A stretch of DNA of 64,000 nt, taken from Proteus terrae (GTDB lineage Bacteria; Pseudomonadota; Gammaproteobacteria; Enterobacterales; Enterobacteriaceae). Each line of letters begins with the position of its first letter. Position 1 is the stretch's first letter. Positions 10,613 to 22,347 of the stretch are shown in pieces. Below the pieces are notes generated by a model, which had not been told where the DNA came from, did not search any database, and was given only the letters and a program-made list of their open reading frames with translations. The stretch covers positions 186,001-250,000 of the forward strand of contig NZ_PENS01000007.1 of the NCBI RefSeq assembly GCF_003144325.1, given 5' to 3'. The translations under genes were made by a program, and so were the position numbers.

Positions 10613-11041
10613 TCAAACATCTTCTAATAACAATTTATATAAGGAGCTATTATTTTCAACTAGCTCTGCGAGTGTGTGACGGTCTAACTCTTTCAAAAAC
10701 TGCTCAATTGCCTGATTCAACACCAGTTTCAGTCGACAAGCTGGGGTAATGTGGCAAAACTCAGCACTACAGTTTACTAATGAAAGTGGCTCTAAAGCAC
10801 GAACAACCTCACCCACAATGATATCTGTTGCAGGCTTGCCTAAACGGATCCCTCCATTTTTACCACGAATAGCCTCAACAAAACCTAAATGGCTAAGTTG
10901 ATTAATAATTTTCACCATATGGTTACGTGAGACGCCATAGACTTGTGTCACTTCAGTGATACTTGTCATTTTGCCTTCTGGCAATGAAGCCATATATATC
11001 AATGCCCGCAATCCATAATCTGTAAAACTGGTTAATTGCAC
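10613..11041 (-). CDS. nsrR: nitric-oxide-sensing repressor NsrR
   Basis: A 142-residue Rrf2-family regulator. The winged helix (about 1-80) contains [23 protein letters not shown] and [29 protein letters not shown]. Three cysteines in [15 protein letters not shown] (about 90-105) hold the [2Fe-2S] cluster that reacts with NO. NsrR represses NO-detoxification genes such as hmp. The start is GTG (MQLTSF), as in E. coli, and follows AGAGGTCCTT. It heads the nsrR-rnr unit. Confidence 0.95.
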   Translation of the reverse strand: MQLTSFTDYGLRALIYMASLPEGKMTSITEVTQVYGVSRNHMVKIINQLSHLGFVEAIRGKNGGIRLGKPATDIIVGEVVRALEPLSLVNCSAEFCHITPACRLKLVLNQAIEQFLKELDRHTLAELVENNSSLYKLLLEDV

Positions 11042-11230
11042 AAGGACCTCTGAAAAGTGGTTTTCCCTATTAAAGTCGTTAAGGGATAAGTAATTATTAA
11101 TGAGAATATCATTTTATTAAGCAATATTATGTTTAATTTTTGGACATTTAGCAAAGATATGCTCAAAAGTGGGTTATTTCCATCTCTCACTTGACTATTA
11201 GCAAAATAATAGCGACATCGCAGGCAAAGA

Positions 11231-11266
11231 AAAAGCGATACTGTCGATTTTCAACAGATCGCTTTT
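11231..11266. terminator. second hairpin between purA and nsrR
   Basis: AAAAGCGAT pairs with ATCGCTTTT and an inner CTGT pairs with ACAG, with a one-base bulge and a loop of about 9 bases. A and T runs flank it, so it could stop transcripts in either direction. It lies about 145 bases beyond the purA terminator, so it must serve another transcript or act as a backup. Confidence 0.6.
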
Positions 11267-11410
11267 CTATTTCTGACTCTACAACAATAACATTGTCTTA
11301 TTGTTTTTTACGCGTTACTGATAAAACAGAAGCAAAACCGAGTGTAAAGCTGTCTTATCTTATGTGTGTAATGCGTATTTCTATCTCAACTTAACCAACA
11401 AACAGATACG

Positions 11411-11446
11411 AAAAAATCGCCCCTGTCATTTTCAGGGACGATTTTC
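11411..11446 (-). terminator. purA terminator
   Basis: On the minus strand AAAATCGTCCCTGA pairs with a near-complementary CAGGGGCGATTTT and is followed by T6. It starts about 25 bases after the purA stop. Confidence 0.85.
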
Positions 11447-11469
11447 ACATCAAACCAATTTAATGCGAA

Positions 11470-13223
<1,754 letters not shown>

Positions 13224-14228
13224 TTACTCTTCAATCGCTCGCGCTTTTGTTGGTGCTTTCATATAGCGTAAGAAGTCGCTATCTGGGCTTAACACCATGA
13301 CGTCATTGCCGTCTTGGTTAAAGCTCTTCTCATAAGCACGTAAGCTACGGATGAAGGCATAGAAGTCTGGATCTTGGTTAAATGCATCAGCAAACAGTTT
13401 AGTTGCTTGTGCATCACCTTCACCGCGAAGACGTAATGATTCACGCTCAGACTCAGCCAGTGTCTCTGTTACAGTCTTATCAGCAGCTGCACGAATTTTC
13501 ACCGCTTGCTCTTGACCTTGTGAACGGTGACGACGAGCAACAGCTTCACGCTCTGCACGCATACGCTGGTAAATTGCTTCAGAAACTTCCATAGGTAAGT
13601 TGATTTGTTTGATTCGAACGTCAATTACTTCAATACCTAAAGCCGCCATACTGTTCATGTTGATAGCAGGAGCTTGGCCTTTAGTTTCTTCAGCCACTTT
13701 TTTAGCTGCAATCGCAATTGCATCATCAGCAGCGCTTGAATCACGAGAAGGAGTACCTTCATTCAGTGCATTACGAACATCAATGGTTAAACGACCACGA
13801 GAATCCGTAATAATTTGGTTTACGCTCATACGACCAATCTCAGAACGTAAACGGTCACTGAATTTACGACGCAGTAAAGTTTCAGCTTGCATTGTGTTAC
13901 CACCACCTGTTGCCAGATAGTAGGTGCTGAAATCACTGATACGCCATTTCAGATAAGAATCGACTAATAAGTCTTTATTCTCACCTGATAAGAAACGGTC
14001 TTGCTGGATATTCATAGTTTGAATACGCGCATCCAGTTTTTTCACATTCTCAATAAATGGAATTTTAAAGTGAAGACCAGGTTCATAAACAACGGGTTTA
14101 TTTTCAGCATCACGTACAACTTTCGCAAAGCGTAAAATAATGCCACGCTCGTATTGTTGAACGACAAACACAGAAGAGTATAACAACGCTAAAATAATAA
14201 CTGCAACAACAGCGATAACTTTACGCAT
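13224..14228 (-). CDS. hflC: FtsH protease modulator HflC
   Basis: A 334-residue SPFH/band-7 protein. A single N-terminal membrane anchor (VIAVVAVIILALLYSSVFVV, about 4-23) is followed by the periplasmic SPFH domain (QQYERGIILRFAKVVRD... to about 220) and an Ala/Glu-rich helical segment (ERESLRLRGEGDAQATKLFADAF, about 262-285). HflC assembles with HflK into a large cage around the FtsH protease and limits its access to membrane substrates. It starts 2 bases after hflK, so the pair is translationally coupled. Confidence 0.96.
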   Translation of the reverse strand: MRKVIAVVAVIILALLYSSVFVVQQYERGIILRFAKVVRDAENKPVVYEPGLHFKIPFIENVKKLDARIQTMNIQQDRFLSGENKDLLVDSYLKWRISDFSTYYLATGGGNTMQAETLLRRKFSDRLRSEIGRMSVNQIITDSRGRLTIDVRNALNEGTPSRDSSAADDAIAIAAKKVAEETKGQAPAINMNSMAALGIEVIDVRIKQINLPMEVSEAIYQRMRAEREAVARRHRSQGQEQAVKIRAAADKTVTETLAESERESLRLRGEGDAQATKLFADAFNQDPDFYAFIRSLRAYEKSFNQDGNDVMVLSPDSDFLRYMKAPTKARAIEE

Positions 14229-14230
14229 GA

Positions 14231-15505
14231 TTATTGTCCTCCTTGATTATTGCCGTAAGGCTGACCATAACCGCCATTATTACTACCATATCCACCATTA
14301 CCATAAGTCGTTGTTGCTGGTTTTTGTGCCGGTGCTGGATTTACAGTTGGAGCGGGTGTGTTGATACGAGCAGGAGCCTCAAATGTATTTGATGGTGCAG
14401 ATTGAGATTGCTGACGTAACATTTGCTCTAAAGGCAGCACTAACATGCTATTACCTTTATCATTAGCGATGACTTTACGTGTTTTTGATAACACTTTTTC
14501 CATCGTTTCAATGTAAAGACGCTCACGAGTAATTTCAGGAGCAGCACGATATTCAGGTAAGATTTTAGCAAAGCTAGCTACCTCACCTTCTGCTTTCATC
14601 ACCACACTGGTTTTATAAGCGGTTGCTTCTTCAATCATACGTTGTGCGTTACCTTTTGCTAACGGTAACACTTCGTTTTTATAAGCTTCAGCTTGACGGA
14701 TTGTTTTTTGTTCTTCTTCACGCGCAGCAATTACGTCATCGAATGCCGCTTTTACCGCTTCTGGTGGGCGAGCCACTTGGAAGTTGACGTCCACAATCGA
14801 GATACCCATGTTATAAGGACGGATAGTCTCTTCTAATTCTTGACGTGTTTGGTCACGAATTTCTGAACGGTTAGAGGTCAGAATTTTTTCCATTTCTGAA
14901 CGACCAATAACGCCACGTACTGCGCTGTCAGTTGCCTGACCTAAGCTGTTAATTGGTGTTGTCAGATTAAATAGGAATGTTTCTGGATCAGAGACAACAT
15001 ACTGCACGTTTATCTCGACTTGAACCATGTTTTCATCTGACGTTAACATCATGCCACCCGTGGTTAAATCACGGATAGTTTTTACGTTAACAGGCTGAAC
15101 TTCATCAATGAAAGTCGGTTTCCAGTTCAGACCAGGTTCAACGATTTGGTAAAATTTACCAAAACGAGTCACAACGCCTTGTTCTGCCTCTTTGATGGTA
15201 TAAAAACCACTTGCAGCCCAAACCACGACAACCGCACCTAATGCAAGAGAAATCAAAAGATTTCCAGCATTGCTACGAGGACCGCCATTTTGCCCAGAAG
15301 AGGAATTTCCACCTTTTTTACCGCCGAAACCACCAAGCTTTTCACTCAGTTTACGGAACATATCATCGAGATCTGATGCTCCACGATTCCGACCTCCTTG
15401 ATTGCCGTTGGAGTTACCGTTGCCATCGCCATTATTATTGCCGCTGTTTCGGTTACCCCACGGGTCGCGGTCTTGTCCGTTGTTACCGGGCTGATTCCAC
15501 GCCAT
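14231..15505 (-). CDS. hflK: FtsH protease modulator HflK
   Basis: A 424-residue partner of HflC. The cytosolic N-terminus (1-80) is rich in Asn/Gly (NNNGDGNGNSNGN). A membrane span (LLISLALGAVVVVWAASGFY, about 82-102) precedes the SPFH domain starting IKEAEQGVVTRFGKFYQIVEPGL. A long helical part follows, and the tail is low-complexity Gly/Asn/Tyr (from about 398). The tail and N-terminus are typical for HflK but vary between species. It sits between hflX and hflC in the conserved hfq superoperon. Confidence 0.96.
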   Translation of the reverse strand: MAWNQPGNNGQDRDPWGNRNSGNNNGDGNGNSNGNQGGRNRGASDLDDMFRKLSEKLGGFGGKKGGNSSSGQNGGPRSNAGNLLISLALGAVVVVWAASGFYTIKEAEQGVVTRFGKFYQIVEPGLNWKPTFIDEVQPVNVKTIRDLTTGGMMLTSDENMVQVEINVQYVVSDPETFLFNLTTPINSLGQATDSAVRGVIGRSEMEKILTSNRSEIRDQTRQELEETIRPYNMGISIVDVNFQVARPPEAVKAAFDDVIAAREEEQKTIRQAEAYKNEVLPLAKGNAQRMIEEATAYKTSVVMKAEGEVASFAKILPEYRAAPEITRERLYIETMEKVLSKTRKVIANDKGNSMLVLPLEQMLRQQSQSAPSNTFEAPARINTPAPTVNPAPAQKPATTTYGNGGYGSNNGGYGQPYGNNQGGQ

Positions 15506-15597
15506 GTTCTAGCTCCATTATTATGATTAGATTTATCAGGCTTAAGAGCCGATTTCGTCGCCAGCTCTCAGTTAATGTTCATTATTATGGCCGAATA

Positions 15598-16881
15598 TCA
15601 GACCACGTAATCCAATAAATTTGGTTCCTGCTTGCAAAGGCGGCGCCAGTCTACCATAGGCATACGTATGATTAGCCCAACTTTACCGTCTTTTTCAATC
15701 CATTCACGTTCTATTGATTGTAATTGATAAAAACGACTACGTAAGCGCCCTGTATTTTCTGGCGGTAAACGTAATTCAAAGTGTGCGATCTCACCTGAAA
15801 GACGTTCTGTCAACGCCTGATACAACAGAGGAATACCTTCGCCTGTTTGTGCAGAAACCCAAACCCTAACGGGTAAGTTTTCTTCATTTCGATCAATTCT
15901 TGGAGTGAAGTCTTCAAGAAGATCAATTTTGTTCATAACATGCAGTGTTGGTATCTCTTGAGCATCAATCTCTTCTAATACACTTTCAACTGCATGAATA
16001 TTTTCCTCAAAACGACTATCTGCTGCATCAATCACATGAAGAAGTAAGGTAGCTTCTCGTGTTTCTTGCAAAGTGGCTTTAAAAGCAGCAACAAGATCAT
16101 GAGGTAAATGTCGAATAAATCCAACTGTATCGGCTAAGACAACGGTTCCCACATCATCGACCTGAATACGTCTTAATGTCGGATCTAGCGTTGCAAAGAG
16201 CTGATCTGCTGCATACACATCAGAACAGGTAATATGATTAAATAAACTCGATTTCCCTGCATTTGTGTAACCAACAAGGGATAATGTTGGAATATCAGCT
16301 TTACTCCGCGCTTGCCGTCCTTGTTCGCGCTGACGCTCAACCCTACCCAATCGCATTAGAATTTGACTAATTTTACCTCGGAGTAAGCGGCGGTCTGTTT
16401 CTAGCTGCGTTTCACCTGGTCCTCGTAACCCAATCCCCCCTTTTTGTCTTTCAAGGTGAGTCCACCCTCTGACTAAACGAGTTGATAAGTGACGTAACTG
16501 GGCGAGTTCTACCTGTAGCTTTCCTTCATGGGTTCTTGCTCTTTGAGCAAAAATATCAAGGATAACTCCCGTGCGATCAACCACACGGCATTCACAAAGT
16601 CTTTCCAGATTTCGTTCTTGTGCAGGTGTTAGTGCATGATTAAATAAAACAACATCTGCACCACTTGCTTTTACAGCTTCGGCAATTTCTTCTGCCTTAC
16701 CTTCACCCACATAATATTTAGGATGAGGCGCTTTGCGATTTCCTGTAATAATCTGAACTGGTTTAACACCCGCAGATGTCACCAAAGATTCAAATTCTTG
16801 CAAATCATCAACGTCCTTTTCTTGAGAAAAGAAGACGTGCACTAAAACGGCTAATTCGCCACCTTCATAACGATCAAACAA
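15598..16881 (-). CDS. hflX: ribosome-associated GTPase HflX
   Basis: A 427-residue GTPase that binds the 50S subunit and can split stalled or heat-damaged ribosomes. It has the N-terminal HflX domain (about 15-185, with GQTQ-like [16 protein letters not shown] near 160-175) and a G domain with the P-loop [12 protein letters not shown] (about 203), [10 protein letters not shown] (about 250) and NKID (about 313). The start at 16881 gives [18 protein letters not shown], as in E. coli. It follows hfq after a terminator-like hairpin. Confidence 0.96.
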   Translation of the reverse strand: MFDRYEGGELAVLVHVFFSQEKDVDDLQEFESLVTSAGVKPVQIITGNRKAPHPKYYVGEGKAEEIAEAVKASGADVVLFNHALTPAQERNLERLCECRVVDRTGVILDIFAQRARTHEGKLQVELAQLRHLSTRLVRGWTHLERQKGGIGLRGPGETQLETDRRLLRGKISQILMRLGRVERQREQGRQARSKADIPTLSLVGYTNAGKSSLFNHITCSDVYAADQLFATLDPTLRRIQVDDVGTVVLADTVGFIRHLPHDLVAAFKATLQETREATLLLHVIDAADSRFEENIHAVESVLEEIDAQEIPTLHVMNKIDLLEDFTPRIDRNEENLPVRVWVSAQTGEGIPLLYQALTERLSGEIAHFELRLPPENTGRLRSRFYQLQSIEREWIEKDGKVGLIIRMPMVDWRRLCKQEPNLLDYVV

Positions 16882-16914
16882 AGGCGAAACCTCTTGGACT
16901 TTATAAAAACAGGA

Positions 16915-16949
16915 AAAAACATAGGTAAAGTCTCCCTACCTATGTTTTT
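16915..16949 (-). terminator. hfq terminator/attenuator before hflX
   Basis: On the minus strand AAACATAGGTA pairs with TACCTATGTTT across an 11-base loop, and T6 follows. Partial read-through would lower hflX-hflK-hflC expression relative to hfq. Confidence 0.85.
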
Positions 16950-16975
16950 CTTATATCAAGAATAATATTGGATTA

Positions 16976-17263
16976 TTATTCTGCAACATCATCCTGCTGA
17001 GCAGCGCCACCATTGTAGCCTGTACCAGTTTGGTTCGTGCCTGTGTTGCTATGATGAGAAACAGGACGCGAAGGTACCACGGTAGAGATAGCATGTTTGT
17101 ATACCATCTGACTTACTGTGTTTTTCAGCAAAATAACAAATTGGTCAAAAGATTCGATCTGACCCTGCAATTTAATGCCGTTTACCAAATAGATAGAAAC
17201 GGGAACCCTTTCACGACGTAATGCGTTCAGGAAAGGATCTTGCAAAGATTGCCCCTTAGCCAT
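16976..17263 (-). CDS. hfq: RNA chaperone Hfq
   Basis: A 95-residue Sm-like protein. The N-terminal core [34 protein letters not shown] and the Sm2 motif [15 protein letters not shown] are identical in type to E. coli Hfq. It forms a hexameric ring that pairs small RNAs with mRNAs. The C-terminal tail (about 72-95) is short, Asn/Thr/Gly-rich and ends acidic (QQDDVAE). The gene follows miaA. The sRNA GlmZ, a likely client, is encoded elsewhere in this window (59404-59607). Confidence 0.98.
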   Translation of the reverse strand: MAKGQSLQDPFLNALRRERVPVSIYLVNGIKLQGQIESFDQFVILLKNTVSQMVYKHAISTVVPSRPVSHHSNTGTNQTGTGYNGGAAQQDDVAE

Positions 17264-17372
17264 TCTATGTTTTCCTTATTTTGTTGTTTTATATTAGAAC
17301 CCAATTGGTTCGAAAAATGAACTACTCAAAAATTGCGCTTTGGCAACTATCAATTTTACACAAACCTACCAT

Positions 17373-18314
17373 CTATGCACTAACTACCTGCAAAACAGTG
17401 TCAAGAGATTGTTTTGGATCTTCACTATCAAGCCAGTGAATGTCATTCCAACCTCTTAACCAGGTGATTTGTCGCTTCGCTAATTGCCGGGTAGCACAGA
17501 TCCCTCGATAAACCATCTCATCATAATCTATTTCGCCTGATAAATATGACCACATCTGGCGATAACCGACACAACGTACAGAAGGTAGATCTTCATGCAG
17601 ATCGCCCCGTTCATATAATGATTTTACTTCATCTTCAAATCCACACGTTAACATCTGTTTAAAACGGGCTTCAATGCGTTGGTGAAGAACATTTCTATCT
17701 TTCGGAGCAATCGCAAACTGATAAACATCATAGGGCAAAGACTCGCCTGATATTTTTGTCAATTCCGTCATTGTCTTACCTGAAATCAGGTAAACTTCTA
17801 GCGCACGAGAAAGTCGTTGAGGATCATTAGGGTGGATCCGTTGTGCTGCTACGGGATCAACCAATGCTAACTCTTTATGTATTGCCTCCCACCCTTGCTC
17901 TGCTGCTTTTTTTTCTATTTCAGCACGAACATCCGAATTGGCACTGGGTAAAGGCGATAGACCTTCAAGTAACGCTTTAAAATATAGCATAGTCCCACCC
18001 ACTAATAGTGGAATTCGCCCAGCCGCAGTAATTTCTTCCATTGCATTTAATGCATCACGTCGAAAATCCGCAGCGGAATAGGGAAATGCGGGATCTAGAA
18101 TATCAATTAATCGATGTGGAGCAAGCGATTGCTCATTCGCATCCGGCTTCGCTGTGCCGATATCCATACCACGATAGATAAGAGCTGAATCCACGCTAAT
18201 AATATCTACAGGTAGTTTCTGTCTCAGTGCAATTGCTAATGCTGTTTTACCTGACGCTGTAGGTCCCATTAGGAAAATTGCTTTAGGTTTTATTTGCGTG
18301 TTCACATCGCTCAT
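17373..18314 (-). CDS. miaA: tRNA dimethylallyltransferase MiaA
   Basis: A 313-residue enzyme that adds dimethylallyl to A37 of tRNAs reading UNN codons. It has the P-loop [11 protein letters not shown] (about 17-27), [19 protein letters not shown] (about 38-56) and the tRNA-binding motif [10 protein letters not shown] (about 240). Its first 32 bases overlap the end of mutL in another frame, as in the E. coli operon. The start at [11 protein letters not shown] fits the family. Confidence 0.96.
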   Translation of the reverse strand: MSDVNTQIKPKAIFLMGPTASGKTALAIALRQKLPVDIISVDSALIYRGMDIGTAKPDANEQSLAPHRLIDILDPAFPYSAADFRRDALNAMEEITAAGRIPLLVGGTMLYFKALLEGLSPLPSANSDVRAEIEKKAAEQGWEAIHKELALVDPVAAQRIHPNDPQRLSRALEVYLISGKTMTELTKISGESLPYDVYQFAIAPKDRNVLHQRIEARFKQMLTCGFEDEVKSLYERGDLHEDLPSVRCVGYRQMWSYLSGEIDYDEMVYRGICATRQLAKRQITWLRGWNDIHWLDSEDPKQSLDTVLQVVSA

Positions 18315-20292
18315 TATTTAATGCCACTACCACTGGTTGTAAATCAATTAATTGTAATAAGTTTTTTGCTGGCTGTCTGACATATTGAGGGCAGAGTCTT
18401 TCAATATCAGCCAATAATCCTACTGCTTGAGCTTGCGACCATTGCGCCTGCTCTGCTCCTAATTGTTTTGCAAACCATTGTCCAAGTTGTTGCTCGGTAC
18501 AAGATTGTTCTGCTGACAAATAGGCTAATAATGCGGTCAGCAACACAGGTAAATTTTGCTGGCGCAAAGGTAACGACACTGCATGTATTGTTGCTTTACC
18601 GTGAGAAATTTCGATAACGATCCCGAAATGACTAATTAGCGATTGAAACTGATTGAAGACACTAATTTCTTCTTTGCTCAATACCAATTTTAAAGGCACT
18701 AACAGAGGTTGTGGCTTCAATGTTTCATCTTTAGGCAGTAATTGCGCACATTTTAACAGAAAATCAGCTTCTTCCAATGATAACAGCCCAAGACCTTGTG
18801 AAGATTCTATTAACGCATATTTGTGCTGATAAATTGCCAATACTCGCCCAAAAGTATAATCAGTTTGTCCATCTTTCGCATTGACGGAACGAGGCATCAC
18901 CGAAATAACATTTTCTTCAATATTATTAGTTGTATGAACGATTTCACCTAAATTCAATGGGGCACGGTCAGGAAATAGTGGTATTTTTTCTTTATCTTTT
19001 GATGTGGATACACTTTCTTGCATCATTTTTTGATAAAGCGCACCTTGTGTCCGTTGGTAGCTATCACCAAACTGACGATGCCCTCCAGATTGAGAGGCTT
19101 GCTTTTGATGAGAACTATTGTTGTGCTCTCGTTCACTGGAGTGGTGTGATGATGTATTTGGTGAAGTTTGAGCCTCTGGTGATTGATAAGGCTGAGAAAA
19201 TACGTTTTCACCTGCAACTTGACGGTTTTCAGGAAAATTTAACGCAATTTCGTGTTCTTCTTCGTCATCTGAAGTCAGTGATAAAGGCTCTTGCGTTGCT
19301 TGTCGTAAAACACTCAACACACCTTGATAAATAAAATCATGAACCAAACGAGATTCATGAAAACGAACTTCGTGTTTCGCAGGATGTACGTTTACATCGA
19401 CTTGATGAGGATCAACACTTAAGTACAAGATGTAAGAAGGTTGCTGATCTCCTTGCAAATATCCTTCGTAAGCTTGGCGAATCGCATGATTAATCAACCT
19501 ATCACGCATCATTCGTCCATTCACATAGCAATACTGAATTTCACTACTTTGCACTGGTGATAAAGGGTGTTCTACCCAACCTTTTATTGCTAAATCACCA
19601 TGTTCCCACGATAAATGCATTGATTGGTTGACAAAATTATTACCACAAATCGCACTCAAACGGCGATTTTGCTGACTTTCATCTTTCACTGCACGGTATT
19701 GCCGAACACGCTTACCGTTATGGGTAAGATTTATAGAGATATCAAAACGCGATAATGCAATGCGGCGTACCACTTCATCAATATGTGCAAACTCTGTTTT
19801 TTCAGTACGTAAGAATTTACGTCTTGCTGGCGTGTTATAAAAGAGATCAAGCACTTCAACTGTACTTCCGACAGGATGAGCGGCAGGTTTAACAGTCACC
19901 GCCATATCTCTGCCTTCAGCGTAAGCTTGCCATGCTTCTTCTTGATCTTGAGTACGTGATGTCAGTGTTAAACGGGAAACTGAGCTAATACTCGCTAATG
20001 CTTCCCCACGAAAACCCATACTCATTATGGCTTCGAGATCGTCAAGACTTGATATTTTGCTGGTTGCATGGCGAGCAAGTGCTAACTTCAAATCATCACG
20101 ATTGATACCACATCCATTATCACGAATACGAATAAGCTTGGCACCACCTTTATCGATATCAATATCAATTGAGGTCGCGCCTGCGTCTAAACTATTTTCC
20201 AGCAACTCTTTAACAACAGAGGCTGGTCTTTCAACAACTTCCCCTGCGGCAATTTGGTTTGCAAGCTGAGGAGGTAATAAATTTATCGCCAT
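18283..20292 (-). CDS. mutL: DNA mismatch repair protein MutL
   Basis: A 669-residue GHKL ATPase. The N-terminal ATPase half carries [16 protein letters not shown] (about 29-45), RIRDNGCGI (about 54) and [17 protein letters not shown] (about 91-107), with [12 protein letters not shown] near 310. A low-complexity linker rich in Ser/Gln/His (about 350-450) leads to the C-terminal dimerisation domain. The linker makes it some 50 residues longer than E. coli MutL. I see no DQHA(X)2E endonuclease motif, as expected where MutH does the nicking. It lies between amiB and miaA. Confidence 0.96.
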   Translation of the reverse strand: MAINLLPPQLANQIAAGEVVERPASVVKELLENSLDAGATSIDIDIDKGGAKLIRIRDNGCGINRDDLKLALARHATSKISSLDDLEAIMSMGFRGEALASISSVSRLTLTSRTQDQEEAWQAYAEGRDMAVTVKPAAHPVGSTVEVLDLFYNTPARRKFLRTEKTEFAHIDEVVRRIALSRFDISINLTHNGKRVRQYRAVKDESQQNRRLSAICGNNFVNQSMHLSWEHGDLAIKGWVEHPLSPVQSSEIQYCYVNGRMMRDRLINHAIRQAYEGYLQGDQQPSYILYLSVDPHQVDVNVHPAKHEVRFHESRLVHDFIYQGVLSVLRQATQEPLSLTSDDEEEHEIALNFPENRQVAGENVFSQPYQSPEAQTSPNTSSHHSSEREHNNSSHQKQASQSGGHRQFGDSYQRTQGALYQKMMQESVSTSKDKEKIPLFPDRAPLNLGEIVHTTNNIEENVISVMPRSVNAKDGQTDYTFGRVLAIYQHKYALIESSQGLGLLSLEEADFLLKCAQLLPKDETLKPQPLLVPLKLVLSKEEISVFNQFQSLISHFGIVIEISHGKATIHAVSLPLRQQNLPVLLTALLAYLSAEQSCTEQQLGQWFAKQLGAEQAQWSQAQAVGLLADIERLCPQYVRQPAKNLLQLIDLQPVVVALNNERCEHANKT

Positions 20293-20315
20293 TACCTTTA
20301 TTCCATTTTACTCAA

Positions 20316-21641
20316 TCAATTAGGCGCGTTTTGTAAAGGATGAGCCAGAAAATAATTTCTTAAACCCGCATGAATAGATACCGCGAGTTTCTCTTGATAA
20401 GCATCAGAAATCAGTAATTGCTCTTCTGACGCGTGGCTGATAAAGCCTGTTTCAACTAAAATTGAAGGGATATCAGGTGAACGTAACACACCTAAGCTCG
20501 CATGTTCTGGTGTTTTCTTATGTAGTGAACCCACTTTTCTTAGTTCAGACAATACAGCAACAGCAACGTCATAACCTACTCGCTGCGAATTACCAAACTG
20601 CAAATCAAGTACTGTTTGACTTAAATAAGGATCAGCACCATCCAATGCATCACCAGCACCACCGAGTAATTCAGACTGTTTTTCGCTTTGTTCAAGCCAC
20701 TTACCTAATTCACTGTTTGCACGACGATTAGAAAGCACCCACACAGAAGCGCCTCTTGCGCTGCGATTTGGCGCTGAGTCTGCATGAATAGACACTAACA
20801 TATTCGCACTTTGCTTACGGGCAACTTCAGAGCGCCCGGCAACTGAGATAAAATAATCGCCACTACGTGTTAGAACAGGTTTAAACATAGGATCATTGCG
20901 TAAGCGCGCTTCCAACTTCCTTGCCACACTTAGCGTTACGTCTTTTTCACGATTACCTTTCTGACCAATCGCTCCCGGATCTTGCCCACCATGACCCGCG
21001 TCTATCGCAATAATAATTTGGCGAGAGCCTGCTTGTGGTTTTGATGGTGTATTACGTGGCTTTACAATAGGAACAACAGGTGTAACTTCTGCTATCGGCT
21101 TGGTCATTAAAGGCGCCATTTCCCTATTTGTATTTACAGTTGATGTAGTTGTGGTTGCTATCGGTGATAACGTAACAACACTTACTGTCGATTGAGCATT
21201 GCTATTTTGTCGACTATTTATAGCTTTGATAGTAAGCACTAACTTATAGCCACCACTTACTTTCATTAAACTCTCAGTTACGACAACAGGCTGAGCAAGC
21301 TCCAGTACTATACTTTGGTATTGGCTATCTTTTGATTGCGTTGTACGAATTTTATGAACTAATAGGCCGTTACCTAATGTTGCAGGTAATCCTGTAATTT
21401 TTGTGCTCTGTTTAAAATCCATCACCAAACGGTCAGGACTTTTTAATGAATAATATCGATAACTAGGCTTCCCATCACGAAAAGAGAATGTGAGAGTTGT
21501 TGCTGAAATACCGTTTTCTGATTTTACTTCTGTCACAGTAGCGGCTTGTGCTATTTGCACAAAAAATAAAGACAAAACAACCAACAGAAAGGCAACAACA
21601 TAGCGCTGACTTTGACTCACAATGGTGATGAGACTCGACAT
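20316..21641 (-). CDS. amiB: N-acetylmuramoyl-L-alanine amidase AmiB
   Basis: A 441-residue periplasmic zinc amidase that splits septal peptidoglycan during daughter-cell separation. A signal peptide (FLLVVLSLFFVQIAQA) is followed by an AMIN domain (about 33-140), a Pro/Thr/Val-rich linker (about 150-210) and an Amidase_3 domain with zinc ligands in IAIDAGHGGQDPGA, VSIHADSAP and the catalytic VETGFISH. No LysM repeat is present, which fits AmiB. The start at 21641 has AAGGA about 9 bases upstream. The longer reading from 21731 would overlap tsaE by 77 bases and hide the signal peptide, so I reject it. Confidence 0.94.
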   Translation of the reverse strand: MSSLITIVSQSQRYVVAFLLVVLSLFFVQIAQAATVTEVKSENGISATTLTFSFRDGKPSYRYYSLKSPDRLVMDFKQSTKITGLPATLGNGLLVHKIRTTQSKDSQYQSIVLELAQPVVVTESLMKVSGGYKLVLTIKAINSRQNSNAQSTVSVVTLSPIATTTTSTVNTNREMAPLMTKPIAEVTPVVPIVKPRNTPSKPQAGSRQIIIAIDAGHGGQDPGAIGQKGNREKDVTLSVARKLEARLRNDPMFKPVLTRSGDYFISVAGRSEVARKQSANMLVSIHADSAPNRSARGASVWVLSNRRANSELGKWLEQSEKQSELLGGAGDALDGADPYLSQTVLDLQFGNSQRVGYDVAVAVLSELRKVGSLHKKTPEHASLGVLRSPDIPSILVETGFISHASEEQLLISDAYQEKLAVSIHAGLRNYFLAHPLQNAPN

Positions 21642-21654
21642 AATCAATATTCCT

Positions 21655-22122
21655 TTATGCAGACTGAATACGGGATAAAACAGTATTCCCTCTTTGTGAA
21701 AGGGCAACAAAACGCGCTTTTCGACCTTCATCTTCGTAATTTAAATGAAGTTCTAAATCAGCGTTAGGTAAAAAGCCTTCGCCTTGCGATGGCCACTCAA
21801 TAAGGCATAACGCGTCTTGTTCAAAATAGTCGCGTATTCCCATAAATTCCAACTCTTCAGCAGAAGCTAAACGATAAAGATCAAAATGATATACAGGATT
21901 TGGCGAAAGCATATAGGGCTCAACTAATGTATATGTTGGGCTTTTAACATGCCCTTGATGACCAAGCGCTTGTAAAAAGCCTCGGCTAAAGGTTGTTTTT
22001 CCAGCACCAAGATCGCCATATAAATAAATGATCAATCCGCTATGATTAGTCGCCATTGCAACAGCACGCCCGAGTTCAACTGTCGCCGCTTCATCTTCTA
22101 ATGTAACAACCCATTCTTTCAT
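21655..22122 (-). CDS. tsaE: tRNA threonylcarbamoyladenosine synthesis ATPase TsaE
   Basis: A 155-residue small P-loop ATPase (YjeE family). It has [21 protein letters not shown] (about 34-54), the switch-like [12 protein letters not shown] (about 59-70) and the YHFDLYRL motif (about 78). With TsaB, TsaC and TsaD it makes t6A37 on ANN-decoding tRNAs. It heads the minus-strand run tsaE-amiB-mutL-miaA. In E. coli nnr lies immediately upstream; here the divergent queG follows after 225 bases with no nnr. Confidence 0.95.
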   Translation of the reverse strand: MKEWVVTLEDEAATVELGRAVAMATNHSGLIIYLYGDLGAGKTTFSRGFLQALGHQGHVKSPTYTLVEPYMLSPNPVYHFDLYRLASAEELEFMGIRDYFEQDALCLIEWPSQGEGFLPNADLELHLNYEDEGRKARFVALSQRGNTVLSRIQSA

Positions 22123-22347
22123 ATTTAATATAATCTATTGTTAAGTTATAACGGCTTAATAAAGAGAGATCGTTGGAGAACATCAAATACTAAGCTTTAT
22201 ATATTTTCTTAAGGCAAATAGTTATCGAAATCACTATCAAATAACCATACCATAAATCTATTTATTGCGAGGATTTTTCCTACTGCCTCACTATGATACA
22301 CTGCGCGCTCTTAGGACTCACCTCTTACCTATTGATTCGGTTTATTC

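Larger units (their letters stand above)
11042..11469. other. 428-base intergenic region between purA and nsrR
   Basis: No gene is supported here. The region holds the purA terminator (11411-11446), a second strong hairpin (11231-11266) and presumably the nsrR promoter in the AT-rich stretch 11060-11200. A 67-codon plus-strand frame at 11191-11394 has no ribosome site and runs through the hairpin, so I leave it out. Confidence 0.7.
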
